A DNA stretch of 64,000 bases from NCBI GenBank assembly GCA_017395245.1, contig JAFPVR010000002.1, positions 27,728 to 91,727 on the forward strand, read 5' to 3'. Below the pieces are notes generated by a model, which was given only the letters and a program-made list of their open reading frames with translations, did no database searches and was not told the DNA's origin. The DNA comes from Bacteroidales bacterium (lineage in GTDB: Bacteria; Bacteroidota; Bacteroidia; Bacteroidales; WCHB1-69). The position numbers and the translations under genes were made by a program. Each line of letters begins with the position of its first letter. Within the stretch, counting starts at the first letter, position 1. Of this stretch, positions 32,694 through 42,469 are shown piece by piece.

Positions 32694-35408
32694 TTATATT
32701 TCGCCAAAGTGATAACAATCTCTCATGTCGTTAGGGAGTTCAGCGCGAGGTTCGATGCTCATGGGATAGATTGAGAGTTTGGCGGCTTGGCGAGGTTTCA
32801 CTTGAGGAAAGGCACGTTCAAGAGCTTGTGTGCGTTCTTTGTCAACGTATTCGCTTTTTGCGGCGTTTCCTGACCAGCAAAGAATGAACAAATCTGCTGA
32901 GTCGATGTAATCCTTAATGACTTGCGGGAATACATCCCCGGTTTTCAGATAATGACGATCGAAGAAATAGTCCGAGTTCATTAACTTGAACCCTTCGGCC
33001 AGAAATTTGACTTTTTCCTCGTCTTGGTGGGCATAGGAGATAAATATCTTGTTATATTGATGTGCCAGCACTTCGGGATTCAATTGTTTTGGCTGTTCCA
33101 CAATCTTTGTGATAAATCTCATCTCGCCCACAGGTATATAGTTGACTGTAAGAAATGCCACACAACTCAATTCATCCACATCAATTTCCTTTGGCACAAA
33201 GTAGTCAAAGCTGCACTTAGTGAACGAGCCTTGCCATACAAGGCTGTTTTTATCCGACATTAGCAAAGTTTCACCATAGATGTTCAACAACACATCCACT
33301 TTGTCACCTTTCTTCAACTTGCATTTCAGCGGGATGTAGTCCCGGCGTTCGGCATTTTTTTGGGGCTCCTTTGCCAAAGCTTTCACCTTTTCTGTCTCTT
33401 CTTCTAAATGGAGATAAACTTGGATTAGCATGTTCTTCTCACGCGCCACTTCGGAAGGTGCAAATATCGAACTATAAACATTGTAGGTTCTTCTGTTAAA
33501 TAGCCTGTCCCAAAAATTAGAGTAACTGTATGAATTATCTGGCTGAGCTTTTGATGTGATTTCTTGGCGGCAAGAGGGTGAAAAAGAAAAGATCTCCGCA
33601 GACACGTCTTCTCTCCTTTTTTCTTGCTCGTGTTTCAATACAGATGCCTGTTTCTTATAAGAATTTAATCGAATTTTAGCTTCAAGGACGTGTTCGCCAT
33701 TGGGATATTGTTTCAAGTAATACATCAACGCTTCTTCCGATTTGACAGCCATATCTCTTTGCCAAGCTTCTTCTTCGCATTCCGCATAGTGTTCGATGGT
33801 GTCGACTATCTTTTGGAAATCATATTCCCAACGAGCCAGAATGTTTTCGACGCTTTCTCGCAAGTTGATTAACTCTCTTGGATTACAGGAGAAATCAAGG
33901 CTCTCAATTTGATGAACCACACTATCCCTTTCGCTATCAAGCCGATGGATATAATGAAGAACCAGGTACTCGATATCACCACAGGTATAGCGTGAACTTA
34001 GTCGATACACCTCACATGTGTGACGAGCATGTTCACTTTGTACCCTTTCCATAAGAGGCCGAATGATGTCGTTGTTCCACCCATTTAGAAAATGCAGCAA
34101 ACTATCTTTGTAGTTCTCGGTCGTAAAACACTGTTTGTCTCTGAGCCATGCGGGTAGATAACGGACATCAATATCAGGCGATAGGATAGTTACTATCTTT
34201 GCGTCCGGTTTATGACCCGTATTAATGTCATTGACAAACGTATGCCATTCGGCTGACACATAAGGTGTTTCAATATAATCGAGATTTGTGGCAAACACGA
34301 TCATGTTTTGACAGACATTGATTACTTCCCCGATAAGTGCAGTGTATTGATCAATGCCGACTTCCTTGATTGAGGTGTCAGCAAGGAAAGGCCTGAAGCC
34401 ATTGGCAACAAGATAATCGTATAACGCATGAGCTAAGGCATAATCTTGGCTTTTGCAGGAAATGAATACGTCAAAGCCGTGTTCGTGTATCTGGTATCGT
34501 ATGTTTTCTGTTATTCTTGAAATTCTTGCGCCACGTGTCCTTACCAGTCCCCATATTTTCAACACAGAGCTAAAATATCCTCGTCCAGAAGCGATATCCT
34601 CTATCATGCTCTCCCCGTCATTCGAATTCAAGGAAATATTAAGTCTTTCAATACTTTTATTCCGGATATAGTCCAATTCCTGCTGAGGGTATATTACGCT
34701 GTCATCCTCTCCATGCTCTTCCAATTCAGGATAGTCGGCCAATCTTTTCTTGTATTTTTGTATTTCAGATTCTCGTTTCTCAGCATTTTCAGGTAGGCCA
34801 AGTGACAATTCTTTCGCTTTCTTTCTCTCATGTTTCTCTAATGCAACAATCCATGGACGTCGCTTTGCATTCCGTGCGTCAACTTGTTCTCGAGTAACTA
34901 CATCTCTTCTTTTTTCATTCTCATAACGGGAAATAATAGACTTTCTGTCATCTTCATAAGCGTGTAAAATGTTCAACGGTGTCAAAAAGCTTTCAAAATC
35001 ACGATATTCATGTATTGAAAAAACTTGTGGTTTTTCACTCCTGTCTTTGCTTACTAGGATAAAAGCGGGCAGCGTTGAGCGTAACAAGCCAAAATGTTGA
35101 CAAATATCATCTGCCGTTTCCATAGTCACGCTCTCCCCTTCTCCGTATAGCGGTTCCCAGTCAGAGAGGTCTTTAACCCATCGTGTAAGACTTTGGTTCA
35201 TGCTATCAAAGGTGTCTTTGATGAAATAGAAAAAACATATTCTATTTCCTGTGATTCTATCGATTCTCTTGGCATTATTAACGAGTTCCCTTAAGATGGT
35301 TTGGTCATTGCCATCGAAGCTGCTGACAAAAAGCAGCATCAAATCATATTTGCTTTGAGTGTAGAATCTATTTATGACTTGTTCGAAATCAAGCTGGGTT
35401 ACATACAT
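32694..35408 (-). CDS. Large double-TIR protein
   Basis: This 904-residue protein has four parts. Residues 1-150 look thioredoxin-like (YDLMLLFVSSFDGNDQ, TLPAFILVSKDRS). A charged helical stretch runs from 155 to 260. TIR 1 (about 311-430) begins HGFDVFISCKSQDYALA. A helical TPR-like middle follows, then TIR 2 (about 780-900) with NKIFISYAHQDEE. TIR 2 has a glutamate at the NADase position (SEYVDKE). TIR 1 reads SAEWHTFV and may lack it. Perhaps TIR 1 binds and TIR 2 cleaves. The region before TIR 2 is shared with the truncated TIR protein at 29361. Confidence 0.88.
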   Translation of the reverse strand: MYVTQLDFEQVINRFYTQSKYDLMLLFVSSFDGNDQTILRELVNNAKRIDRITGNRICFFYFIKDTFDSMNQSLTRWVKDLSDWEPLYGEGESVTMETADDICQHFGLLRSTLPAFILVSKDRSEKPQVFSIHEYRDFESFLTPLNILHAYEDDRKSIISRYENEKRRDVVTREQVDARNAKRRPWIVALEKHERKKAKELSLGLPENAEKRESEIQKYKKRLADYPELEEHGEDDSVIYPQQELDYIRNKSIERLNISLNSNDGESMIEDIASGRGYFSSVLKIWGLVRTRGARISRITENIRYQIHEHGFDVFISCKSQDYALAHALYDYLVANGFRPFLADTSIKEVGIDQYTALIGEVINVCQNMIVFATNLDYIETPYVSAEWHTFVNDINTGHKPDAKIVTILSPDIDVRYLPAWLRDKQCFTTENYKDSLLHFLNGWNNDIIRPLMERVQSEHARHTCEVYRLSSRYTCGDIEYLVLHYIHRLDSERDSVVHQIESLDFSCNPRELINLRESVENILARWEYDFQKIVDTIEHYAECEEEAWQRDMAVKSEEALMYYLKQYPNGEHVLEAKIRLNSYKKQASVLKHEQEKRREDVSAEIFSFSPSCRQEITSKAQPDNSYSYSNFWDRLFNRRTYNVYSSIFAPSEVAREKNMLIQVYLHLEEETEKVKALAKEPQKNAERRDYIPLKCKLKKGDKVDVLLNIYGETLLMSDKNSLVWQGSFTKCSFDYFVPKEIDVDELSCVAFLTVNYIPVGEMRFITKIVEQPKQLNPEVLAHQYNKIFISYAHQDEEKVKFLAEGFKLMNSDYFFDRHYLKTGDVFPQVIKDYIDSADLFILCWSGNAAKSEYVDKERTQALERAFPQVKPRQAAKLSIYPMSIEPRAELPNDMRDCYHFGEI

Positions 35409-35529
35409 GTTTTACTTGTTTTAAATGTATTAAACAATGGAGAATCAACGCTAAACTGTACTTACTGTTAAATGAATAATAATGTTGATTAAACTGCTTC
35501 GAATCATGTATTTCCCATCTTCCAAACAC

Positions 35530-36675
35530 CTATCCCACATTCTCCCTTATCACCACTCTTAATCCCAATCCACTCGTCTTCTTGGAGTGATCTGAAGGAT
35601 AACGCATGGACACTCTACAATTTTGAGCTTCGTGAAACCAACTGCCACCACGTCGTATATACACGTTTCCTCCAGGAATCGCATCAGATCCGTATGAAAG
35701 AGCAGGCGTTTTAGTCCACTCCCACACATTTCCACTCATGTCATAAAATCCCAACTCATTAGGTTTCTTTTCACCCACGGGGTGAGTTGTGTGGTATGCA
35801 TTGCCTTTATACCAGGCCACTTCGTCTATATCGTTGCTACCAGCATATTTGAATCCTTGGCTTTTCTGCCCTCCTCGGGCGGCATATTCCCATTCTTCTT
35901 CCGTTGGAAGCGAGAACTGGATATTTGTCACCTTCGACAATCTTCTAACAAATTCCATGGCTTCGTCATGGGTCAAGTGTTCTGCCGGATAATGCCCAAA
36001 CGTAGGATCGCCCTTTTGTCTGAAATAGGATTTGTTATAGCCCATAACATATTCCCAGATGTCTTGTGTTATCGGATATTTTGCCATATAATAGGCAGGA
36101 AGAGTGACAACGTATGATGGATATTCATTTGATTCTGCATACATCTCTTGTTCCTGGGTTGCGCCTATCCCCAACTGTCCACCTTCAACCCTTATCATTT
36201 CCAATTGAAACCTGCCCACTTCTATTTTAATAATATCTTCCTTCAGCATTTTCCCAGGTAGAGATTCTTCCACATCCATTTCTAATATTCTCTTCAAATC
36301 TGGAATAAGTCCTGTGTCAACCGGATGCCGACTCATATATCGCTGGTTAATATCAGACAACATAAGTTTGTGAACCTCTGGCAATTGACTATCATCAATA
36401 AAATAAGGGTAAATGTATTTTGCTTCTTTGTATTCGATTGCAAAACCAAGTTCTTTAGGAGTAATCTTGGCCTTTGCAGTGTGATTACTGCCTAAGTAGA
36501 GAAATATCTTGCAATTCTTGATGCCTTGTGCCAATATAGGCCAGAATTCCGGATTTTCCATTGAAATCTCATCAAAGAAGCAAGACAAACCCGCTTCGGT
36601 TATCGCTTTGCAAATACTCTTCGCAACCTTAAAGTCTTTATGACTATAGCTAATAAATACATCATATTGTTTCAT
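35530..36675 (-). CDS. TIR domain fused to FGE-sulfatase (SUMF1) domain
   Basis: Residues 1-130 are a TIR domain (YDVFISYSHKDFKVAK, with the candidate catalytic glutamate in TPKELGF). Residues about 150-380 are an FGE/SUMF1 domain with MIRVEGGQLGIGA, PTEEEWEYAARGG, MSGNVWEWT and RRGGSWFHEAQNC. Human FGE needs two active-site cysteines. Here only the second position (Cys in AQNC) is present and the first is histidine, so oxidase activity is unlikely. The domain probably acts as a C-type-lectin-like binding module. Start at 36675 (MKQYD) or two codons earlier. Confidence 0.92.
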   Translation of the reverse strand: MKQYDVFISYSHKDFKVAKSICKAITEAGLSCFFDEISMENPEFWPILAQGIKNCKIFLYLGSNHTAKAKITPKELGFAIEYKEAKYIYPYFIDDSQLPEVHKLMLSDINQRYMSRHPVDTGLIPDLKRILEMDVEESLPGKMLKEDIIKIEVGRFQLEMIRVEGGQLGIGATQEQEMYAESNEYPSYVVTLPAYYMAKYPITQDIWEYVMGYNKSYFRQKGDPTFGHYPAEHLTHDEAMEFVRRLSKVTNIQFSLPTEEEWEYAARGGQKSQGFKYAGSNDIDEVAWYKGNAYHTTHPVGEKKPNELGFYDMSGNVWEWTKTPALSYGSDAIPGGNVYIRRGGSWFHEAQNCRVSMRYPSDHSKKTSGLGLRVVIRENVG

Positions 36676-36698
36676 CGCCATATTTCTAAAAAATTAAA

Positions 36699-37589
36699 TT
36701 ACTCTCTTTCCCCACTTCCACCACAGTAACCGCAGCGAACTCGGCCTGATCCGCGGCAACCGAAACACTGTGTGATGAATCCTCCGTAAAAAGAACCGCC
36801 TGCACCACCGCACAGTAGGCAACTGGTTTCACCGGTTCCACCGCAGCTGTTACATTTTCCCGCTTGCGTCACATCTATCGTGTATCGGATGTTGTCCTCC
36901 GTCACCACAACCGACCCGACGCGGTACACGTCGTCATTTTCAGGACATTTGATATACAGTCTGTCTTCCCCGGATTTCCGAATGTCCAGCCAGTTCGGGC
37001 CTTCGGCTTTCCAGTCGTTGCCGTCGGTGATGATCGTGACACTCCCGCTTCCGCCACGCTTGTCGAAATGGAACTGCTTCTCCGACGCCTGTATTTTCGT
37101 CGCCATCCCGTTTTGCCGGATAATCACTTGTGCCAGCTGCTTGCCGCTCTGCACGGTGATGGAGCCTTCTCTTGACTGCCCAGTCCTGTTAGGCTGAACC
37201 GTGAGCGAGAAACTCTGGTCCATTTTGTCCACTTTCACCCAATCGGGCTTGTGGTTGATCTTCCAGACATAGCCGTCATAATCAATGTCCACCACGATGT
37301 CTCCGCCAGCTTTCGGCGCAGAGATCTGATTGGGCTCCGCTCTGAGATAGGTGGCCGCGTTGTTCAGGTGTCGGGAAACGGCCAAGAAGACCACCGCCAA
37401 CACCGCCAACACGATAAGAACAGTCCTCAACACATTCCGGCCTTTATTCGGCTTTGTTGACGGACTGGTGCTGGTTGAACTTTCCGTACCGGGGGTAGTG
37501 TCTCCAACGGGAATCAATGTGCTTCCGTCACGGACGCAAAATTGGATGTCATCGCCATATTCTGCATGACACGTAGGGCATCTCTTCAT
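36699..37589 (-). CDS. Zinc-ribbon, BACON and DnaJ-type zinc-finger membrane protein
   Basis: The order is a zinc ribbon (CPTCHAEYGDDIQFC, residues 4-18), a Ser/Thr-rich linker, a membrane helix (about 51-68), two BACON-type beta domains (about 80-160 and 165-245, each ending in an I-x-Q-x-G strand) and four CxxCxGxG-like motifs (CNSCGGTG, CLLCGGAG, CFGCRGSG, CGYCGGSG). The last are like the central zinc region of DnaJ, a chaperone partner of Hsp70. Two membrane Hsp70/actin-like proteins are in this island. An adaptor or client-binding role is a reasonable guess. Confidence 0.85.
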   Translation of the reverse strand: MKRCPTCHAEYGDDIQFCVRDGSTLIPVGDTTPGTESSTSTSPSTKPNKGRNVLRTVLIVLAVLAVVFLAVSRHLNNAATYLRAEPNQISAPKAGGDIVVDIDYDGYVWKINHKPDWVKVDKMDQSFSLTVQPNRTGQSREGSITVQSGKQLAQVIIRQNGMATKIQASEKQFHFDKRGGSGSVTIITDGNDWKAEGPNWLDIRKSGEDRLYIKCPENDDVYRVGSVVVTEDNIRYTIDVTQAGKCNSCGGTGETSCLLCGGAGGSFYGGFITQCFGCRGSGRVRCGYCGGSGERE

Positions 37590-37592
37590 AAC

Positions 37593-38771
37593 TTATTGAT
37601 TTGGTTGATTCGTACTTTTACTTACTTCAGCAAGGCCCATGTTGATGAGAAGCAACATCACAACCCAGACCATAAATATCAGCGCAATGTAGCCGGCAAA
37701 GGGGAAGATTTCATTGATCCAGCCAGCCAACGGCGAATCCCACAGCCCATGAAGGACAACCGGGATGATAAACAGACGCAGGAACTTCCCACTCACAAAG
37801 AGATTGGCGGACAATGTGCCGGTTGACTTGGCTGCCACCACAAGTCCCACCCCGGAAATGGCCGCCCATGCGACATGGCCGCCAGGAGACAGGAATCCGC
37901 GGGCGATAATGCTGTGATTGATGGCTGTCAGCATAATCTGCGGATCCAACACTTTTCCGTGGGCGGCTGCAAACCCATAATACTGGAAGAAACTGATTAT
38001 GGGCTGCATGGCATATCCGGCTGATTCAAACGCCGCGAAACCGGCACCCACAGCAGCACCCACCACCATGCCGGACAATATGTTCAGCCTCTCGCTTAAC
38101 GTTTTCAAACACACAAATACAATAATGGCTTTGCCCGCCTCCTCAATCAGTCCAACCGTAAAGGCACCGACAAAGTCCAACTCTCCTACCTCGACGATTG
38201 AAAAAAGGAACAGCGTGGCCACCAGAGATAGACATCCACCCACAAAGAAGACTTTGAGAACCTGATAGAAACTCACGTTTCGCCAGGCGTTCAACTCCAC
38301 AAACAGCACCATCGTGGCCAGAGGGAAGGCGAACGATCCCATCATAATCATGCCGGGGAGAGCGTTGGAGTTGCTGAAAACGTTCACGCACACCCAGAGC
38401 AGTGCGTAAGCGACCACAAACAAGGCGAGCACCCTGCCGTAGAGCCACGGATGGGGCCACCCCTTCATCACCTCCGAAGGAGCGGGCGTGGTTTTTCGGG
38501 TGCCACAGATAAACACCTCCTCGGCCTCCTCCATGGTGTGCGACTTGAAGACATCCGAGAAGAGGACACGCCAGTTCAAGTCGGCCTGCCGGTCGCTCCC
38601 GACATAATCGTTGAGGGAGTCGATGAAGGACGATTTTCGCTTGCCTTGGGGCGGAGCGGTTTGCCCACCTGCCGGGTTCGTGGATTGCGTCTGTTCAATG
38701 GGTCTCCCGCACTTGCCGCAGAAACGGGCGCCGTCGGGATTGGGATGGTTGCAATAGGGACAATATAGCAT
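37593..38771 (-). CDS. Zinc-ribbon PrsW-like intramembrane metalloprotease
   Basis: This 392-residue protein starts with a zinc ribbon (CPYCNHPNPDGARFCGKCG). About eight membrane segments follow, with the PrsW/CPBP-like catalytic EEAGK motif (about residue 210), HSIIARGFLSPGGHVAW and VLHGLWDS as further metal ligands. PrsW proteases cleave anti-sigma or signalling proteins inside the membrane. Here it is encoded 3 bases after the BACON/DnaJ-finger gene's start on the same strand and could activate a membrane-held partner from this island. Confidence 0.88.
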   Translation of the reverse strand: MLYCPYCNHPNPDGARFCGKCGRPIEQTQSTNPAGGQTAPPQGKRKSSFIDSLNDYVGSDRQADLNWRVLFSDVFKSHTMEEAEEVFICGTRKTTPAPSEVMKGWPHPWLYGRVLALFVVAYALLWVCVNVFSNSNALPGMIMMGSFAFPLATMVLFVELNAWRNVSFYQVLKVFFVGGCLSLVATLFLFSIVEVGELDFVGAFTVGLIEEAGKAIIVFVCLKTLSERLNILSGMVVGAAVGAGFAAFESAGYAMQPIISFFQYYGFAAAHGKVLDPQIMLTAINHSIIARGFLSPGGHVAWAAISGVGLVVAAKSTGTLSANLFVSGKFLRLFIIPVVLHGLWDSPLAGWINEIFPFAGYIALIFMVWVVMLLLINMGLAEVSKSTNQPNQ

Positions 38772-38841
38772 TTTGATTCTCTTTTTTTGTGAAAAAATCG
38801 ATTAAGTGTCACATTAAACATTTTCGCTGTCCACCAGCAGT

Positions 38842-39891
38842 CTATTTTTGATCGTTTTTTATGAGCGTCAATTGTGAGATTACTTTTCGTTTCAATTGTT
38901 CCTTTTCATGCTCATAATTAACATAATCGGTGCCCGTCAAATCGTATGTGATACTATCAGCATAGGGGAAATTGTCCAATCTGATGGGTATGATTATTTT
39001 CCCAAGTTCTACTGCAACAGATATCTCCTTGATTACATTCTCGGAGATATTACTGTTTTTTGATGAGAGGAATAGTACGAGTCGAGACTGCCGAATTGTA
39101 TTGACAATCACGGATTTATAGTTGCGGCCACTATAATCGCCCGTCCTGTCTATCCAAATTTTGAGATTCATTTTTTCCAAGGACTTTACGATTTCATCCG
39201 CTTCTTCACTGTCTTTTCGTGAATAGCTGACGAATACATCGTAATCTTCTTTGCTTGTGTCGGTTGCTGGCTGTGTGGTTTGTTCATCCGTCAAAAGATA
39301 ATTGTCTCTTTCAACACAAGCGGCAAACTGCTCGTAAAAATCAAGATACTTTATGTAGTCAGGATTTTCCTTTTGGTCATAGATGTATAAATACACTTTG
39401 TAAGATGCGTTTGTCCTCTTAAGGAAGTCAGATATAGCCGAAGACATCCTGGTGGCGATTCTTGAAAGCGGGATGCGCGCGGTGCCTCCTCCTATCGTCG
39501 GAAATGCAATGGAAGTCACATTCAGATAACGCATTAGGCTTAGACATTTTGTGACTGAATTCCGAATAATAAAGTCCTGCACTTCTTCCTCCGGCAAGCT
39601 TTTCAGGGAACTCTTGTTGATGAATCCTATTGTGATGGCGTGGAAAATGTATTTCTGCGGCAATGTTCCGGCTGTGGAGACTACAACATCACCAATATCC
39701 GCAGGCACCTTTTTCTTGACATCGGATTCGACGGCGCCAGTCCCCTCCTTGCGACGAATAGCCATTGACACACCGCCACCCATGGTGATATAACAATCAT
39801 CACTGCTGACAATCACCTCCGCCTTGGAATCTAAAATGTCACCAATGCAAATGGTCACTTCTGAATTATTGTATCTATAGGTTCTTTCCAT
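38842..39891 (-). CDS. Macro domain-TIR fusion
   Basis: Residues 1-175 are a macro domain (ICIGDILDSKAEVIVSSDD, MGGGVSMAIRRKEG, AFPTIGGGTARI) that should bind ADP-ribose. Residues about 217-345 are a TIR domain (YDVFVSYSRKDSEEAD, with a candidate catalytic glutamate in ENVIKEI, residue 289). A single chain thus combines a likely NAD+-consuming domain with a reader of its product. Macro domains sense a TIR-made signal in some Thoeris defence systems, where they are separate proteins. The gene is 3 bases downstream of the BACON-repeat gene. Confidence 0.93.
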   Translation of the reverse strand: MERTYRYNNSEVTICIGDILDSKAEVIVSSDDCYITMGGGVSMAIRRKEGTGAVESDVKKKVPADIGDVVVSTAGTLPQKYIFHAITIGFINKSSLKSLPEEEVQDFIIRNSVTKCLSLMRYLNVTSIAFPTIGGGTARIPLSRIATRMSSAISDFLKRTNASYKVYLYIYDQKENPDYIKYLDFYEQFAACVERDNYLLTDEQTTQPATDTSKEDYDVFVSYSRKDSEEADEIVKSLEKMNLKIWIDRTGDYSGRNYKSVIVNTIRQSRLVLFLSSKNSNISENVIKEISVAVELGKIIIPIRLDNFPYADSITYDLTGTDYVNYEHEKEQLKRKVISQLTLIKNDQK

Positions 39892-39894
39892 AAG

Positions 39895-41520
39895 CTAATC
39901 CACTTTGAGTTTTCCTCTTTTCCCACTATTCTTACATCTAGGACAATCCCTCTTTACTTCAACGAGATATGCTGGGCCGAACATCACTTGTCCCATAAAA
40001 TACCAACTGTCCTGCCGCCATTCCGTGCTCGAAATATATCCATTCCCATAACAATTGTCGCACGTTGTCCACCCCTTTTGATGAATCTTGATACTTGTTT
40101 TTTTACTTCCACACTGAAGTTCCACTGTTCCGTCCCGCGGCTCATCGTCATTGCTTTCGCAGGTTATACGCACTTTGTTGCCAGATATATAGGCATCTAA
40201 CCAGACACTGATTGTATAACCAGAAACAGGTTGCCGGCTGTCGTTATGAATAGAAATGTTGTTTTTCCCACCGGAAGTACCGAATGTCAGATTGGAATAA
40301 TCAGCATAGAAAAAACTCGGGTCTCCATCCTGACTGATATGTACGGATGCAGTATGGTCATTATTAGAATTAACATTGATATATCCATCCCGAACTTCAT
40401 CCGGATTGCTCTTGACTTCAATTTCAAAATAGTCATCGTGTTTTTCAATTTTCACCCAGCTCAGATTCGAGACAACATCCCATGTGGTGCCATCAGTATT
40501 AACATCCACTCGATAACGCTCTCCCCCGTCTCGACTGACATCTTTGATGGAAGATTTGTTGAGGGCCAATTTATGTGCTAATCCTGAAGATTGTGAAACG
40601 TCTATCTCTTTTTTCAAATTGCCAGACGCAACTACGATCTTTCCATGGCGACTGTCACCGGGATTTTTTAACACATTAACAGTATAGAGGTCTTCACTCT
40701 CCTTCTGAACATCCGTCCAATCATTCTGTGACGACACCTTCAGCCCCACTCCGTCTGTTTTCACAACAAATTGATAGTTGCCACCCCACTTGTCTGCACT
40801 CAAAGAAGAGATCGAGACATCAAGATTCGTCGCCAAACCAGACTCCTGAGAAAGACCGATCGAAACACTCTTTCCTCTACCGATCCGCATCCCATACAAT
40901 GTCGTATAAGCAGAGATTTTAACATCACCTTTTCTGACATCACCTTCATTTGGAGTGGCCGTAACTATACATGAATAGCCATTTCCTTCAACATCAAATC
41001 CATCCCCTGAGGGGTAAAAGGCAACAGCCTTTTCTTTAACATTGGTTTCGATGCGTACTTCATGTTGTTCTCCCCATTTGTCAAAAAGAAGATTATCGAC
41101 ACTTACAGAGAGGGTGTCGACAGGTTTGTACCCAACAAAGAAGGCAATCACAAGTACAATTGACACAATTCCAAGGACCAGCCACATGCGTTTCCTCGAA
41201 CTGTTGCTACCGGTTGCCACTTCCTTTTTGTCGTCCACACTCGCTTCAACATCCACACTCGCTTTAACTTTTCCGTTCGCTTCAACTTCCCCACAGAACT
41301 TCACTTCGTAAATGGCATTCTGTTCAGGCATCTCAAACTCCTTCAACAAGCTGTCATCCGGGTTGTCTATGCTGACGAAGTTCAGCGTGTAATGCCCGGG
41401 GGCCAGTGGCAGTTCATGTGCCAGTCCCTTAATCAACTGCAGCTGTTTTACCCCCTCAAGGTAGAACACGCAGTCGGTGTCGGTGGTAAGGGTGAGAGTA
41501 GGGGTGCCGTTCGAAGCCAT
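39895..41520 (-). CDS. PEGA-like, four-BACON membrane protein with zinc fingers
   Basis: The protein has a PEGA-like N-terminal domain (residues 7-75, TLTTDTDCVFYLEGVKQL), a membrane helix (112-130) and four BACON-type domains (about 135-228, 231-313, 317-399 and 403-483), each ending in a Q-x-G strand. A C-terminal zinc region follows (CDNCYGNG near 487 and CPRCKNSG near 525). The N-terminal domain recurs at 45826-46671 and as a relic near 46910. BACON domains usually bind carbohydrate or protein surfaces outside the cell. It is 3 bases upstream of the macro-TIR gene, so the two are almost certainly coupled. Confidence 0.85.
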   Translation of the reverse strand: MASNGTPTLTLTTDTDCVFYLEGVKQLQLIKGLAHELPLAPGHYTLNFVSIDNPDDSLLKEFEMPEQNAIYEVKFCGEVEANGKVKASVDVEASVDDKKEVATGSNSSRKRMWLVLGIVSIVLVIAFFVGYKPVDTLSVSVDNLLFDKWGEQHEVRIETNVKEKAVAFYPSGDGFDVEGNGYSCIVTATPNEGDVRKGDVKISAYTTLYGMRIGRGKSVSIGLSQESGLATNLDVSISSLSADKWGGNYQFVVKTDGVGLKVSSQNDWTDVQKESEDLYTVNVLKNPGDSRHGKIVVASGNLKKEIDVSQSSGLAHKLALNKSSIKDVSRDGGERYRVDVNTDGTTWDVVSNLSWVKIEKHDDYFEIEVKSNPDEVRDGYINVNSNNDHTASVHISQDGDPSFFYADYSNLTFGTSGGKNNISIHNDSRQPVSGYTISVWLDAYISGNKVRITCESNDDEPRDGTVELQCGSKKTSIKIHQKGWTTCDNCYGNGYISSTEWRQDSWYFMGQVMFGPAYLVEVKRDCPRCKNSGKRGKLKVD

Positions 41521-41643
41521 ATTTTAAAACTTTATTGTTGACCAAGTACTTGTTGCTTGTAAATTTTCACAACTGCTTGACAAAATCTTTTCCACGTCAA
41601 TCATCGCGCTTATACACTTATTCCGAAGCAGCTGCTTTTCACC

Positions 41644-42378
41644 CTATATTGGCAGAACCAGCCTGAATCCCATATCCCAACGAGGACAAGGCGCGGCATC
41701 ATCTCTTGAAGAGACCCTGCAGCATCGTTGTGGATTGCTTGTGAAGCTTCCCCCTCGATAAGCATGATAGCTGTCATTATATTGAGGCAGCACCATTGGA
41801 TTTACTTGATCTTCCGGACTGTACTCTTCTGAATAATCATGACACCACTCCCATACATTGCCATTCATATCATACAAACCTAAAGCATTGGGCTTTTTAC
41901 ATCTCACCATGTGGGTTGTATTATCGCTGTTTCCCTCATGCCACGCAACCTCATCAAAATTGTCACCACCTGAATGCTTATATGGACTATGGTATTTACC
42001 ACCCCGCGCCGCATATTCCCATTCAGCCTCCGTGGGCAACCTGAATTCCATTCCTTTCAGGGCATTTAGCTTTTGAACAAACTCCTGGCAATCGTCCCAA
42101 TGGATATTCGTCACTGGAAAATAGTTCCCTTTGAAATTACTTGGATTATTGCCCATCACAATTTGCCAAATGCGCTGTGTCACAACGGTTTCCCCAATGT
42201 AAAAGCTGTCCAGACTCACACGGTGGACAGGGGTTTCATCTATGTAAGCATCCTGTTCCTGCTCAGGCGTCGCCCCCATGTAAAATGATCCACCTTCAAC
42301 ATAGATCATCTTAAAATAGTCTTTCGAAACGCCGATTAAAAGGTCTTCCATTTTTGAAATATTACTATTAGATAACAT
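41644..42378 (-). CDS. FGE-sulfatase (SUMF1) domain protein
   Basis: Nearly the whole 244-residue protein is an FGE/SUMF1 fold: MIYVEGGSFYMGATPEQE, FYIGETVVTQRIWQIVMG, LPTEAEWEYAARGG, MNGNVWEWCHD and a C-terminal MGFRLVLPI. The active-site cysteine pair is incomplete: YRGGSFTSNPQRCC keeps only the second position. It lacks a signal peptide and so is cytosolic. Loss of catalysis suggests a binding role, like the other two FGE proteins in this island. It is separated from the BACON gene by 123 bases in which I see nothing. Confidence 0.9.
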   Translation of the reverse strand: MLSNSNISKMEDLLIGVSKDYFKMIYVEGGSFYMGATPEQEQDAYIDETPVHRVSLDSFYIGETVVTQRIWQIVMGNNPSNFKGNYFPVTNIHWDDCQEFVQKLNALKGMEFRLPTEAEWEYAARGGKYHSPYKHSGGDNFDEVAWHEGNSDNTTHMVRCKKPNALGLYDMNGNVWEWCHDYSEEYSPEDQVNPMVLPQYNDSYHAYRGGSFTSNPQRCCRVSSRDDAAPCPRWDMGFRLVLPI

Positions 42379-42469
42379 GATTTAAACTTTTCTTAGTGTG
42401 AAAAGGCTGGAGAATGGTCTAGTTACGATTGTCTCCCTCTTCAATAATATCACGGGTGAAATGGCGTTG

